DNA from: Lepidodermella squamata
Lineage: Eukaryota; Gastrotricha
Reading direction: 5' to 3'
Assembly: GCA_047495785.1 (NCBI GenBank)
Contig: JBLDXI010000034.1
Location: 868,001-932,000 of the forward strand
Length of the DNA: 64,000 nt
The notes under the pieces were generated by a model. It did not search any database. It was not told the DNA's origin and was given only the letters and a program-made list of their open reading frames with translations. The translations under genes and the position numbers were made by a program. Shown piece after piece: positions 1 through 11,896 of the stretch. How positions within the stretch are numbered: position 1 is the stretch's first letter; each line of letters starts with the position of its first letter.

Positions 1-1144
1 CGTTAAATTGGCTAGCTAGTGCCTCTACCACCTCGGCGTGGCCACTCTCGGCAGCGATGTACAGTGGTGTCGCGCCACATTTATCCGCCGATTCCACGTT
101 CGCCTTGAACTCGCCAGCCAACATCCTCACCATTTCGAGGTGGCCATTCTGAGCTGCGACGTGGAGTGGCGTAACACCATCACTGGCAGCAGAATTAACA
201 TCGGCTTTGAACTCGCTAGCCAACATCCTCACCACCTCGGTGTGGCCATTCTGGGCGGCGACGTTGAGTGGCGTACAGCCATCTTTTTCCGCAATATTAA
301 CATCGGCTTTGAACTCGCCAGCCAACATCCTCATCAACTCGACGTGGCCATGCTGAGCTGCGACACACAGTGGCGTAACGCCATTATCGGCGGCAGAATT
401 AACATCGGCCTTGACCTCGCTATCCAATATTCTCACCACCTCGGTGTGGCCATTCTGGGCGGCGACGTGGAGTGGCGTACAGCCATTATTGGTGGCAGAA
501 TTAACATTGGCCTTGAACTCGCTAGCAAAAATCCTCACCACCTCGGAGTGGCCATTTTGGGCGGCAACGTACAGTGGCGTACAGCCACCTTTTTCCGCAA
601 TATTAACATCGGCTTTGAACTCGCCAGCCAACATCCTCACCATTTCGAGGTGGCCATTCTGAGCTGCGACGTGGAGTGGCGTAACACCATCACTGGCGGC
701 AGAATTAACATCGGCTTTGAACTCGCTAGCCAACATTCTCACTACCTCGGTGTGGCCATTCTGAGCGGCGACGTACAGTGGCGTACAGCCATTATCGGCG
801 GCAGAATTAACATCGGCTTTGAACTCGCTAGCCAACATTCTCACTACCTCGGTGTGGCCATTCTGAGCGGCGACGTACAGTGGCGTACAGCCATTATCGG
901 CGGCAGAATTAACATCGGCTATGAACTCGCTAGTCAACATCCTCACCATCCCAACATCGCGACTGAAGGCGGCGATCAACAGTGGCGTTGTTCCATTTGC
1001 ATTACAAACTTCAACGTCTGCCTCAAATTGCCTGGCCAGTGTTTCCACAACATCGATGTAGCCTTCCCTAGCAGCAAGCAACAGCAGAGAAAACCCTTCT
1101 TCGTCGTTGCAGTCAGGGCTAAGACCGAGATCCCTGTTCGACAT
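1..1144 (-). CDS. Ankyrin-repeat protein (5' part; runs off left edge)
   Basis: Reading the minus strand from an ATG at 1144, the frame stays open to base 1. After a short leader it gives about ten ankyrin repeats of 34 residues (102 bp), each with the signature G-C-T-P-L-x-V-A-A-Q-N-G-H-x-E-V-V-R-M-L. Two adjacent modules (about 711-915) are almost identical at DNA level, so the array has grown or been homogenised recently. Ankyrin arrays bind protein partners; no catalytic domain is visible in this part and the C-terminus is outside the window. The plus strand is also open for about 370 codons here, but that is only the mirror of the repeats. The start is the first ATG before the first repeat; no upstream exon is seen. 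Sure of the family, not of the partner or full length. Confidence 0.9.
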   Translation of the reverse strand, partial: MSNRDLGLSPDCNDEEGFSLLLLAAREGYIDVVETLARQFEADVEVCNANGTTPLLIAAFSRDVGMVRMLTSEFIADVNSAADNGCTPLYVAAQNGHTEVVRMLASEFKADVNSAADNGCTPLYVAAQNGHTEVVRMLASEFKADVNSAASDGVTPLHVAAQNGHLEMVRMLAGEFKADVNIAEKGGCTPLYVAAQNGHSEVVRIFASEFKANVNSATNNGCTPLHVAAQNGHTEVVRILDSEVKADVNSAADNGVTPLCVAAQHGHVELMRMLAGEFKADVNIAEKDGCTPLNVAAQNGHTEVVRMLASEFKADVNSAASDGVTPLHVAAQNGHLEMVRMLAGEFKANVESADKCGATPLYIAAESGHAEVVEALASQFN

Positions 1145-1359
1145 TAGCTGCGCCAATTTCAACTCGTTTTTTCTCCGGCATACGCAGTCAACTAGCTACT
1201 GGCAATTTAAATAACTAACAACTGAATCAGGTTTAAAAATAGTATGGAGCTACCTTAATAGCCTCTTTGTTGGGTTCGTCAACTGTTTGGTCAGGCTGTA
1301 GAATAAAAGGTACGATGCATCACGTTTAAAGCAACAATTCAGACGACATGGAAAATCAA

Positions 1360-2560
1360 TCAAACCTTTGAATACAGCATGGGTGCTGATTTCAGCAGGA
1401 AACTAATGGCTTGAAGCTGACTTGAGGTCGGCCGATCATCAGGATTCACGGCTAGCATTGACATAACAAAATCGCGGAACTCATCGGAATAGCCGCGGGA
1501 CTCGTCAAATGGTTTCAGGTTATTACTAAAGTATTATTGAGTTTAGCTTGATTAAACTTGAAATTTTACCTCGAAATATCCACCATCGTGATGAACTATA
1601 TAATTATTAAAACTTAGTGAGTAATCGCTCGAGACCATTCTCATACGGGTTCTTTGAAGTTGGCTAATTTGAAGAGCGCGAATCCAAACGACCAAACATC
1701 ACTTGCAGCTGATTTTGGTTTACGCTTTGATACCTCAAGACTTATAACCTCAGGAGGGGAAGCAGACCACTTAGTTAGAGCAGACATCGGCGAACCGCTG
1801 TAATTATAGAATAGCAAACGTAATACCGCTCCTTTTTAATCCTACGTGTCTGATTTCTCGATGATTCCCAAGTCAGCTAGTTTCGCTGTGCCGCGGTCTT
1901 CCGTTAGTAGTATATTGCTTGTCGTTATATTACGATGAACGATACTCCGGCCGTGAAGATAAACCAAAGCGGATACGAGCTGACGCGACCATATTTGAAG
2001 CATAATTTCCGGGATGGGTCTAGTCTCTGTCTTTCGAAACTTCCACCCTCGCATACCTCCATCACCAAGTACCTCCTGCAAGAACCTTGGTAATCCTCTA
2101 TATTCAGACAACTATATATATGTTGGATCCAGCAATTGGCTGCTCACCTTCGAAAACGCCGAGAACCTTGATTATGTTTGCATGGCTGATATTGACCATT
2201 AGCGAATCCTGCGATTTGAAAATTTGCTAGCTACATAAATTCTGAGAGTTAGCAGGCCAATCCCCCCAGGGTAATCCCACCTTTTCCTTGAAGTAACCTA
2301 CCTTTTTAACTCATTTTACCTCATTATAATTTTTTTGGATCGGCATTAAAAACTCTTTTGAAGCTCACTCTTTCACGGAGAAGTTCACCAATTCCAGTGA
2401 AGACTTTTTCAAGGTTTGTCAAGTTTGTTTCTTTCATAACCACGCGTTCTGTAGGGCTACCGTTACGTTCGCACAACATAGATGTTCGTAAGGTGGCACG
2501 ACGCCAGGGGTCACCAATAACAGTGAACTGCGACATTGATCGATACGTTCTTGAATCCAT
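1360..2560 (-). pseudogene. Protein-kinase-like gene, HRN pseudokinase, frameshifted
   Basis: Minus-strand exons carry kinase subdomains in order: N-lobe with V-V-M-K (exon 2560-2369), the HANIIKVLGVFE helix-C region (2208-2148), the hinge and catalytic segment (about 2090-1849), activation segment to D-V-W-S-F-G (about 1800-1640), and subdomain XI with M-L-A-V-N-P-D-D-R-P-T, ending in TGA at 1360. The catalytic loop reads I-V-H-R-N-I-T-T-S-N: the HRD aspartate is Asn and the following Lys is Thr, so phosphotransfer is not expected. Between the hinge (M-E-V-C-E-G-G) and the catalytic segment the frame slips: relative to the paralogue at 25.3 kb about 10 bp are missing. Either a small intron or a true frameshift is involved; I favour a decaying gene. 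It lies 215 bp upstream of the ankyrin gene on the same strand. Confidence 0.7.
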
Positions 2561-3555
2561 ATTCAATCCGAGGCTGAATTTGATGGCTGAGAAGAAAATA
2601 AGCCTTACCAAATAGGAAACAGGATAAAAGCTTGAAATATGCGACGGTATGAACAAGCAATTTGTCTCCAGTTGCGGCGATATAAAGCTCGTCTTATCAT
2701 ATATACCACATATACCAGCCAAAATTCGCTAGTATCTGAAAGTGATATGCTGTTATCTTTGTGTAAGGTGTGCCGGTAGAGCATTGGTCTTGGTCATAGG
2801 TCACATTTTATCTATTAAGCGACTTGTTAAAGTTTAATCATCTGGCACTTCTAGAGAAAAAAAGCGAAACATTGGGTTTGAGTGGGAGATGAATAATTCT
2901 TTTAAAAATAAAGATATAAGTTCTTGTTTAATCGCATCACAGTCGATGAAATAAATCCAAACATACTCCATCAACTTTTTCACGCTTACTTCCCGATTGA
3001 AATTAGCTGTGCTTCAAAATAATAAGTGCCTCTGACGTATCGAGCTACCGTGTCGTTTGGGCTGAAGGGTGCACTTGGGGCGATTTGGCCGAAAATTGAT
3101 GTATTATTGTCTATGGCCCCCATAATTGAATTTTCTATGGGGCAATTTGGGCGCAATTACCTGGCCATTCCTGTGCATCGAGGTTTTTTCCGTCAAATCA
3201 CCAAAGAAAATGGCCGAAGGAAAAAATATCATCTGAACTCGAAGCCCTTCGATTGGTTTCAGAAAATTCAATTCATATAGGTCGTTTTTACCGGCCTGAA
3301 GTCAACTGTAAATACTGGCTTGCCGTGACCTCATTTTGAGACACAACTAGCTGAACAGGACGCACATATCCCCCTTGCCGACGGACAGACGGAACACGAC
3401 CCACTACAACGGGTGTTCCCCGTTATTGCATTGTTTTCTTATTATTTTTGAGGACGCAAAGGTTGCGAACGATTTCGCAGGAAGCCAAGTCGAGCTGCAA
3501 TCGCGCTTCCCCAGAGGCCGCCTGGTGAAACCTGGCCCCCACATCCCGCAATCCT
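2561..3555. other. Intergenic, no recognisable gene
   Basis: Short open frames occur on both strands but none matches a family or shows clean splice signals. The part from about 2723 to 3555 is unassigned; it abuts the abrupt start of the truncated channel copy. Confidence 0.4.
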
Positions 3556-4110
3556 CGCAACGGGCAGCCAACCAATGTTACGACTGTTTTTCTGATAGAT
3601 CGCCTCGCAGGGATGGACGATGCCGAAGAGAGTTTGTCAGTAGTTGGTCTTTATTTACAGAATTGGATTGTGAATACCTGCAAACTACAGCAGAAACACA
3701 TTTTCTCAGTAAGGAAGAAGGACCAATTGTATGCGGTTGATAAATCAATTGTTTGGTCGCCTGAATTTCTATTCGAATCCAGCTCACATGATATATACAT
3801 GAAAAGTGATGAGTTTGACGAGGACATGGTTGCTCTACTGAAGAGAAATGGTTACAACGGCTTGAAAAGCGAGTTTTTCATGGTAAAACAAGGCTTCTTT
3901 TCAACCGAATGCCCTCTTGACCTCTCTAGATTTCCATTTGACTCTCAGGCTTGTGATTTCACGTTTTTCCAGCAACAATCCGGGGACCTTGTGAATTACG
4001 GAGATGTTTTGTTTGTTTGCCCCGAACAGGGCTGCACGGAGTGGGAATTCTCGGAATGTCAAACTACAGCATCAATCGTTCGTAAATCAGGTCATGATGT
4101 TCTATCATAA
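3556..4110 (+). pseudogene. Truncated Cys-loop channel copy (ligand-binding domain only)
   Basis: From about 3556 the frame matches the ligand-binding region of the complete channel gene ending at 8207: N-G-Q-x-T-N-V-T-T-V-F-L, the W-x-P-E/D loop A (I-V-W-S-P-E-F-L-F), and the Cys loop C-x6-FPFD-x3-C. It stops at TAA 4108-4110, just where the first membrane helix should begin. What follows (4111-4260) resembles the 3' untranslated sequence after the complete gene (shared run C-T-A-T-T-T-A-C-C-T-C-C and an AATAAAATGTAAG polyadenylation region). So a deletion removed M1-M4 while keeping the 3' end. No signal peptide or upstream exon is visible. A soluble binding protein like molluscan AChBP is conceivable but a dead partial duplicate is likelier. 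Confidence 0.8.
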
Positions 4111-4598
4111 ATCTATCTATCACCAATTCTATCATTCTATCATCTTCCTATTTACCTCCAAATGTAATTAGAACCTCATCGTCATTATCCTAGCTCAAAG
4201 AATAGTGTTAAGAATAAAATGTAAGCGTAATTACTGGGTCTATGATAGCACTTGGTCCTGATTCAAAGTACCAACCACCAACCTAAAATTGTAAATTGTA
4301 AAGCCATGTCTTTCACTTCGAGAACGAATGGGGGCGTCTTTATGGAGGCCGTTTCACATTCGATTGCATCGATTATTTGACGGCAGGAACCAAGTTATGA
4401 AACTGCTCACGTCAATTCGCAGAAACACATTTTCATCGACAGCTAGACTTATTATTGACAGACTGCAGGCTCGTGGATCTCTATGATCCGTTTTTTTGGA
4501 CTCTCTTCAATTCAAATATACGTTACGGATATTAAAACGGTCCGGGAGCCGATATAAAGTAAGCTCTGAAGTCATCCCCGTGCCATTTGTACATCGCG

Positions 4599-7500
4599 AT
4601 GCTGCATTTTCACCTGATATTACTAGCCCTGTGCTACGGACGCGAAGCCTATACTGGTTGGTTATTTCATATCCCACTTCGAGAATAATATGTAAATCTC
4701 TTTGCTTGCACTTTAAGTTCAATCTCCAATTGTTTCAGTCCCCGGCTACTCAGCAACTTATATCGAGGAGTTATCTCTGATAGGTACAATTTCTGAACAG
4801 CTATGTAATGTTTCTGCAAATTGCTTCGACGTTGGGGCGATTTCGTCTTTCGATACAGACGGAGGCTTCATATTCAAGAAGGTAGCTAGTTTTCCCTTTA
4901 TTGGCAATTGCTGACTCATTTTTATGATAGAGCGTCAACTCATCTCTCTTAGAAAATTTCCACATCGAAGTTAACCTTCTCTTTGGCGCGGAAACTTTCG
5001 AACTACCTCACACATTTGCGGTTTCTTTGGTCCCATCTGAAGTATTCTCTGTGGACTGCCCAGAAACAAGTGAATGGCATGCTTGTTTGCGAGTTGGCGC
5101 TCTCCGAGGAGCGGCTTTCTTCATGAAACCAGGTCCAAGAATCGCCTATTTATACGGCGATGTTACGGATCATAGTAGTGATGTTAAAGCCCGCACCCAG
5201 CTGGAGTCGGATAGCCGCGGTTGTTCATTTCCAAGCGACGACTATGATAATTCTGATCTTTATCCAGCAGTTCCCAATTACTTCTGGATTAACATCAACA
5301 AGCTGGGCAACAATTTCTCCGTTTCTTACATGCCAGCATCAGATATGAACGCTGTGACCTACTGTTCATCGATGCAGGCCAGCCTGGCTTTCCCAACTGC
5401 TGAAGAATTGTTCTTAGCCTTCTCGACTACCAAACTCCTTCCGATAATGTTTGCGCAGGTGGGCTTCTACAAGTTGGAATTGGAAACTACGTCAAGTAAG
5501 CCAACTCAATGCATCAACACAAATTTCGCTTAATTTCCGTTTTGGAAGCTTCCACATCAACACCGGTGCAAACAACCACAGGTTTGGATCACCACGCATC
5601 ATCATTGCAAACAAAATGTTAAATTTTCAACAGTCGATTTCGCGGCGAAGAGCTGCGCAGTTGGAGACCAGCCTATAGGTTAGCTTCAACTCGGTAATAA
5701 TTTTCAAATCGATACACTGCAAATTTGATCCAGGCCCGAGTAGATCTTTTCAAATCGATCGCAGCAGCTACTATTGCAACATTGACTTCGGCTATCCGTA
5801 TCCGCAATATTTCTTCGCTGGGAATCCTTATTTGAACAACGGAGTAAACACAATGGGCTACAACGAGGACAACGCTTTATACTCGAGAACGGTATGCTTC
5901 ATAAAATCATTTCAACGCCACTCAATAATGAATAGCGTGTAAATGTAAGCACGATTTAGCTCAATGTGCGAAGTACAGGGGGTACTGGGGTATCAGCACG
6001 AGAGGTTCAGGCGAGAAATCCCGAAAAAAACCGCAGGGGATCCTCTGATCCAAAGATTTATGGCTACAAATCCCGTTTAGTAGCTTCAGGATCTTACTTC
6101 TTACACTGATGCAGCTTTCAACGCATGAAAAGGTTCTGAAGCTATACAAGACTGAAGAGTGAAACCTGAAACCAGCATTAAAACTATTCGCTGTTCTCAT
6201 TTAACAGGATTTGAGGATTGGCGAGAAAGGATTCATCGTTGATGTATCGCTGCGTGTCCTCGCCAATGCAAATCGCAATGCATTCGGTTTCTTCTTAGCA
6301 CCATCCGACACATTGACAACAAGTACTTGCACAATGGATTGCCCAACGCACTGCATGTGCCTGACCACATTGAATATGCTTGGTCTTGCTGTGGTCGTAC
6401 AGGTATCGTCAGGCCGGATCGTCGCTTTCGCAACACAAGCAACTAGGAGGCAAAGTTTCGATCCCGTGAATTACGTGCCAACAAACCCGTCCGAGAAATG
6501 CACCCAGAGTTTTTCCGCTTCTGATTTAGAAATACGCTTGGTGATCGAGCGAGTCGGGGATACAGCGTATCTCTCGTATTCGACCTCTACTGATCCGAAC
6601 CAGCTGACGCCTTGCCTCAGTATAACCGGCTTCTCGGAATTTCTAACTAGTACAATCATATCTGAGCGGAAGGTTATAATTGGAACACTGAAAAACACCC
6701 CCGTGGTTGTTCGAAGCATCAAATTCTACGTCGGCAGTGACGCTACAACATCGACATCAACCACAGCAACATCCACCCTGTGTAAGAGAAAAATTTGATT
6801 TAAGACATGTTATTTTGTGAATCTTTGTTAGCCGACTATGACGATGGATCAACAACAACACCTATTGGGTTACAGACTTCATCTATCAGCGATGTTTCCT
6901 CTGCTAAAGCGAGATCAACAACTACACCCAATGCGAATTCAGTATCAACAAATTGGGATTTTTTATCGACCTTCAGCGTCCGAACAGAGTCATCCTCAGT
7001 CAGAGCCCAACCTGATCCAGCTAATTCAGTATTAGCAAATTTTGAGGACGATGACCAACATATGAGGAATGTGATTTCGTCTATGGTTTCATCGAAAGGA
7101 TTGGCCGAGAATCCTAAAGAGGTATTCCGAAGACTGTATCCTGATTTCCCGCCTGATACTTCAAACGCAACGATCACTGCTTTGGAACTACTTCAGTATT
7201 GCGACGATTTCTCTGTTAATAGAACCGCTCCGCCGAACGGGCAATCAACAAATGTTACGACTGTTTTCCTTGTAGATCGTCTTGTAGGGATGAATGATGC
7301 TGAGGAGAGTTTGGCTGTAGTTGGTCTTTATCTACAAAAGTGGAACGTCTCGACATGCCATCTTCAGTCGAAACACATCTTCACAGTAAGGCAGAAGGAT
7401 CGACTGTTTGCAGTTGATAAATCGATTGTTTGGTGGCCTGATTTCCTATTCGAATCTAGTTCTGACGATATCTACATGCAGAGTGATAATTTCGACGAAG

Positions 7501-8207
7501 ACATGGTAGCTTTACTGAGGAGATTTGGTTACAGCGGGTTGAATATCGAGTTTTTCATGGCGAAACAAGGTTTCTTTTCGACGGAATGCAAGTTAGATAT
7601 CTCGCGATTCCCATTCGATTCTCAAACGTGTCATTTCACTTTTTCGCAACAACAATCGATGGATTTGATAAATTTCGGAGATATATTCGTTGTTTGCCCT
7701 GAGCAGGACTTTACTGAGTGGAAATTCACGGAATGCGTTACTTCGACATCTACAATTCGTCATTCGGGTCGGAATGTTCTATCAGTGAACTTCCAGACTA
7801 AAATCAGCCGGAAGTCTGCGTATTATGTTGCGAACTCTATCGCACCAAGTCTTTTGCTAGCGATACTTGAACTTGCGACTTTTGTCATGCCTTCGAATGA
7901 GCCGGATCGACCCATGTTTGCTGTAACGTTGTTGCTTGCTCTGACAGTCGCGATGTCAAATGTGCTGAGCGAAGTTCCTCGAACTTCTCAGCGAATTTTC
8001 TTGAGCGATTACACACTGGCTCTCACCATGATTTCGGCCGTCATTACGCTATACCATCTTTTCGCTTGCTTTCTATCCAACAAAGGAAGTAAGAAGGAAC
8101 AGGAATCAAGTGGTCTCATGATGAAATTTGATCTGGTCGCATTCTCGCTGTCAGCAGCAGCGTTTGTTGGACTTCAAGGCTTTGCAGCTAAAACTGTCAT
8201 GGGTTAG
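4599..8207 (+). CDS. Cys-loop ligand-gated channel with two N-terminal ConA-like modules
   Basis: Seven exons join in one frame: 4599-4656, 4739-4881, 4931-5495, 5549-5581, 5734-5891, 6208-6781, 6832-8207; 2,907 nt, 968 aa. Exon 1 encodes a signal peptide (MLHFHLILLALCYGREAYT). Residues about 60-255 and 310-500 are two related beta-rich modules with a shared F-x-V...F-x-x-x-L-x-P-S start and a V-S-Y / L-S-Y-S-T-S strand followed by Cys, recalling concanavalin A-like jelly rolls. A Ser/Thr-rich linker follows. The last exon encodes the channel: W-W-P-D loop A, C-x6-FPFD-x3-C at about 760, four membrane helices, and M2 beginning D-R-P-M-F-A-V-T. The acidic residue before Arg matches the Glu-Lys of cation-selective receptors (inference). 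The M3-M4 loop is only about 20 residues. The fusion rests on the phase-matched intron 6782-6831; cDNA would prove it. Confidence 0.85.
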
Positions 8208-8900
8208 ATTGGTTTAACATTTTGATCGTCTTCATTTTCTCACTTGTGACTGTCATAATCGTTGCTGAAACAATAGTTAACTATATAGGCCCGCTATCGA
8301 TATCGGCTTCTTGCTATTTACCTCCTAGAACCTCATTGTCATTATCCTAGCTCATTACCCACTAACAAAACCAGTGCCAGTTGCATTTTTGTTTCTAAGA
8401 ATAAAATGTAAGCTTAATTCCTTAGTCTAAAACTGCCATGGGTTAGATTGTGGTTTAATATTCTTATCGCTAATATATTCTTCTAACCATCTCTCTCACT
8501 CAGAGAGCGAAGTACCGCTAGGGATGGTAGGGATCATCCCTATCAGTTCCATCGGTCCTTACGGTGAGCCCATTCAAGGACCAAATTGGGACCCTTACGT
8601 CGATTTTTCTAATCCCTACGAGTTCCGCAGTCCTACTTCGCTCTATGCTCTTACTATGCTTTACTGTTGGTTGCCTGAATCGTTACTAAAAAAATGGTTG
8701 GGCTGAATTAGTTTCACTATCAATGTCGGCTTCTTCTAATTGACATTTCTAATTTATAAAAATCTACTCGGGACATCTTTACCATTGCGTTAGCTTAATA
8801 ACCGCTATCGAAAAACTACTGCCAAATGTCTTATAGATTTTTGTTTTGAAAATAAAATTAGAGCGTAATCACTGGGTCTACGAAAACACCTGAACCTGAT
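8208..8900 (+). repeat. 3' UTR and decayed duplicate 3' ends of the channel gene
   Basis: The 3' UTR of the 968-aa channel carries AATAAAATGTAAG near 8400. Then the end of the coding sequence recurs twice in decayed form: about 8430-8470 repeats the A-K-T-V-M-G-stop end with a following GGTTTAA, and about 8660-8890 repeats it again with its own TTTGTTTTGAAAATAAAA and GTAATCACTGGGTCTA. The last phrase also occurs after the truncated copy near 4235. These are leftovers of tandem duplication or unequal exchange across this gene family. An open frame at 8524-8706 has no family match. Confidence 0.6.
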
Positions 8901-9239
8901 TCGGGATGCACCGCACTACAACCAGTATGAGTTCTGAAACCTTGTTCATTCTTGTTGTTGTTCTACTTCATATGTTTGCGTTCGATGTTTCCCATTTTTA
9001 AAATAGAATTTTCTTCTAGGGCAATCGTGTAATTGTTCAAAAATTCGTTTCGGAAAATATGGTGTGGAATTGGCTTTGAAGTGTATTTAGCTCTTAATCA
9101 AACTAACATGTTTCGTTGTCAAACATATGGCAAATAAAATAAATTATATCCTTCTTCTCCATATTGCTATGCGGACGGTCTCATAACATCATAAGCTAAT
9201 GGTTTATCTTGCCTTCTGCCTTCGTAATTTTTGGACGGT

Positions 9240-9597
9240 TAGATCATTGTGTGACCACTTAAAAGTCCAATCCTATGCGCACGCTGATTGGTCGATCGAT
9301 CGTTGCTATGACTCCCGGATGAAACATGTTGGTCGTGCGATCCATAAGATTTTTTGCAACAAGTGTTTTTTGCCGCAGCAATTTACCACCATTAATATGG
9401 AGTTTACGCTCGTGGTCAATGGAAACGTGCAGAGGGTGTGGCAAGGTCATTTTTTGCATAAATATAAAATAATTTATTAGTGGATCGCACGACGGAAATG
9501 TTTCATTCCGGAGTCATTAGCAACGATAAATTGACCAATCAGCGTGCGCGCCAAAGTTCAACTTACTAGTGGTTCCATAATGATGCACAGTGGAGTA
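9240..9597. mobile_element. Foldback (MITE-like) element
   Basis: A left arm (about 9240-9344, with GCGCACGCTGATTGGTC and ending CGTGCGATCCA) is the near reverse complement of a right arm (9481 to about 9597, starting TGGATCGCACGACGG and holding GACCAATCAGCGTGCGCGC). About 135 bp separate them. Arms over 70 bp with no coding capacity suggest a non-autonomous DNA transposon. The exact ends and target duplication are not resolved; the outer end CACTGTGCATCAT would fit a hAT-like terminus, which is a guess. Confidence 0.7.
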
Positions 9598-9922
9598 AAT
9601 TGATCCCAAAAGCTCGCAAAATAGGTGAGTGAGCCAGACATTTTGGTTTGGGTGGATCAAGTTTGGCTAGATAAACCCTTGATATGAGCTTTTATTGCCG
9701 CATGCTGTAAAAAATGTAAGATGAGTAGCATAGAATTATTTTAATCAAACATGTTATCTGCCGGTCACAGTTTTGCATGAAGATAAAAAAATTGATTGAT
9801 GATGATTACGCCAATTCCAAATTATTCATTTTCAAGTTATACATGTCAGCCACTGATAAACGCTGCCATATAAACGCCCGTTCAATCAATCATGAGATTC
9901 AACACTTGTACCTCCGGATCAA

Positions 9923-11137
9923 ATGCTGTCTACACTATCGGCTAGTGCCGAAAAAACTGCCCCAGTCGACCATCTGTTTTGGCGGGAGACGTTACGCCAA
10001 ATCAAGAAAAGTATCCTAAACCGACCCGATGGCCTTGCGGATGCTAAAAATTGGTGGCAGCAGACAGAAAATTATATCAACCAAGAGGCCATCAGAAAGG
10101 CAGAAGACGCAGCATTGACACAATCCGTTACGGCTACGGCAATGTCCAGCCAAAAGGCCACTATGTCAACTCAGAAAAGCGGCCCAATTGCCTCAATGCC
10201 AAGCAGCAGTAGCCCACTTACAACAATTGCTTCTTCGTTTGGATGGGGAGCGCTGGCTTCTATCGTTATCTATCTGTTCAACCCAAATACGGTGTCAACA
10301 TTTCTAACCCAGTGGCGTGAACAGGGCTTAGGGTTTGCTTTCACCAACACCTTTAAACACCTCGCTCTGCTATCGGTAGTTGTTGGAGCTTTCAACGTAG
10401 GTGTAACGTACATCATCGATGCAGTTCACGCTGCCATTGTGAGCATGGGCAATGTGCTCCCTACAGCAGCAAGCAACGCCATAGGCGCTGGTATTGGAAT
10501 GGGCTGCGGGGCTGTGCTCATGTTCGTCTATCGATTAGGGTGGTATATTTACTATCGATTCAAGTCGCCTGAGATGGCGAAGCGCTATCTTGCTGAGATA
10601 ACTTCTGCTCGATCGATCATCGATGCCATAGTGGGGCTTGTCGTTTCGGCATTGGCTGGTGCCCTCCTTACAAATCCGTTGCTCGTTATCGTTGTTGTAG
10701 TTGTTACAATGTTGGTCTATCACCTTGTAAGCAACAGCATTGCCAACAGAGGACCACCAACGTTCTGGCAGATTTTGCGAGACCGCTGGAATGGCACCGA
10801 TTTGACCGAGTGGGTCGACGAGAGTGGCGAAGCGGTCGGCGCGGGCTGGAATCCGCTCTTCAACGGAGAAGCAGATTTTATGGACTTGCTTTGCCCGATT
10901 ACACACCAGCTGATGGTCAAACCCATGCTGCTAACGCAGTGCGGTCATGTGTTCGAGGAACGCGCGATTCTCGTTTGGATTGAGACTCATTCAAAGCAAC
11001 AGCAAGTTGCTATGTGCCCAATGTGTAATGCTCGTATTCCACCGACGCCGCGATATCGAACTCCGATGACGACATACAAGAAAATTATTGCCGAAATCGC
11101 CAGAGAGTACAAACTGAAGAGAGTGGCTATCGCTTGA
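9923..11137 (+). CDS. Multi-pass membrane U-box protein
   Basis: An intronless 404-codon frame. Residues about 105-290 contain four hydrophobic segments: around W-G-A-L-A-S-I-V-I-Y-L-F, H-L-A-L-L-S-V-V-V-G-A-F, a glycine-rich G-A-G-I-G-M-G-C-G-A-V segment, and I-V-V-V-V-V-T-M-L-V. The C-terminus (about 322-395) is a U-box: L-C-P-I-T-H-Q-L-M-V-K-P, T-Q-C-G-H-V-F-E-E, and C-P-M-C-N. U-boxes recruit ubiquitin-charged E2 enzymes, so this is probably a membrane-anchored ubiquitin ligase with the catalytic end in the cytosol. No substrate can be inferred. ATG 9923 is the first in-frame start; polyadenylation signal AATAAAA near 11275. A fragment repeating the C-terminal E-I-A-R-x-Y-K-L-K motif lies just downstream. 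Confidence 0.8.
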   Translation: MLSTLSASAEKTAPVDHLFWRETLRQIKKSILNRPDGLADAKNWWQQTENYINQEAIRKAEDAALTQSVTATAMSSQKATMSTQKSGPIASMPSSSSPLTTIASSFGWGALASIVIYLFNPNTVSTFLTQWREQGLGFAFTNTFKHLALLSVVVGAFNVGVTYIIDAVHAAIVSMGNVLPTAASNAIGAGIGMGCGAVLMFVYRLGWYIYYRFKSPEMAKRYLAEITSARSIIDAIVGLVVSALAGALLTNPLLVIVVVVVTMLVYHLVSNSIANRGPPTFWQILRDRWNGTDLTEWVDESGEAVGAGWNPLFNGEADFMDLLCPITHQLMVKPMLLTQCGHVFEERAILVWIETHSKQQQVAMCPMCNARIPPTPRYRTPMTTYKKIIAEIAREYKLKRVAIA

Positions 11138-11896
11138 TACAAATTTTTGCTTTTTGATCAAATTTGATTTACTTCGCTGATTTACTCTCGATTTTAGTGC
11201 CCGAAGGAGAGCGTGAGAGCTCGCATCCTCTTGAATCACATAAAATCGTATTGACCAATCTTGATTTGAATATAATAAAATACAATAAGTTTCTTTCTCG
11301 GTTTTATTTTTTGTTATTGCTGAAAGCTGAAATTGCCAGAACCTACAAACTAAAGAATGTTGCCTCGATGTTCATCGATCAGTGCGCAAGATAGGATCCT
11401 CGAGCTAGGGGCGCTACTTTAAGGCCGTAGGTAAGGTTAAGAATTTTCGAACCAAAGGATTTTCACCTCTCGAGCTGGGAGCTCTCGTACACCTCTCGTA
11501 CCCCGTGGGCATGAGCCAGTTTAAGAATAACTTCATGGGGAAGACGTTAACTCGAAAACCATACTTCGAGAAAATACAGCCATGAAGCCTCAAATTCAGT
11601 GTGGAAACCTTATACCCATAAAGGGTTTGAACTTACACTTAAAACTGAGCTTTATCAAGCCAAATTGAGCGCAGCCATCTGATAATTTGCAGTATCAGTT
11701 GACGCTGCAGATACTGCCTCTTCGCCCACAACTATTGCCCCTTACTCTACTCACTTTCAATTAGGTAAATGTAGCCTTAGAACGTAAAAATAAATTGAAC
11801 GCCGTGAATTGAACACATACACACCCTAGCTCACTAATATTTAATCGCTTCAACTCATTATGCATAACTTACTGCAGTCATTTTTGACGATAGAAA
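11138..11896 (+). other. Intergenic with a duplicated U-box-gene C-terminal fragment
   Basis: At about 11320-11394 a short frame (A-E-I-A-R-T-Y-K-L-K-N-V-A) repeats the last codons of the U-box gene, a remnant of a partial duplication. The rest (11400-11896) shows nothing recognisable; it should hold the promoter of the class C receptor. Confidence 0.5.

Noticed and set aside
38-1147. Long plus-strand open frame opposite the ankyrin gene
   Set aside because: Its 34-residue periodicity mirrors the minus-strand ankyrin repeats, which carry the real family motif.
11400-11560. Possible tRNA-like GC stretch near 11.4-11.5 kb
   Set aside because: No consistent cloverleaf, A-box or B-box could be read.
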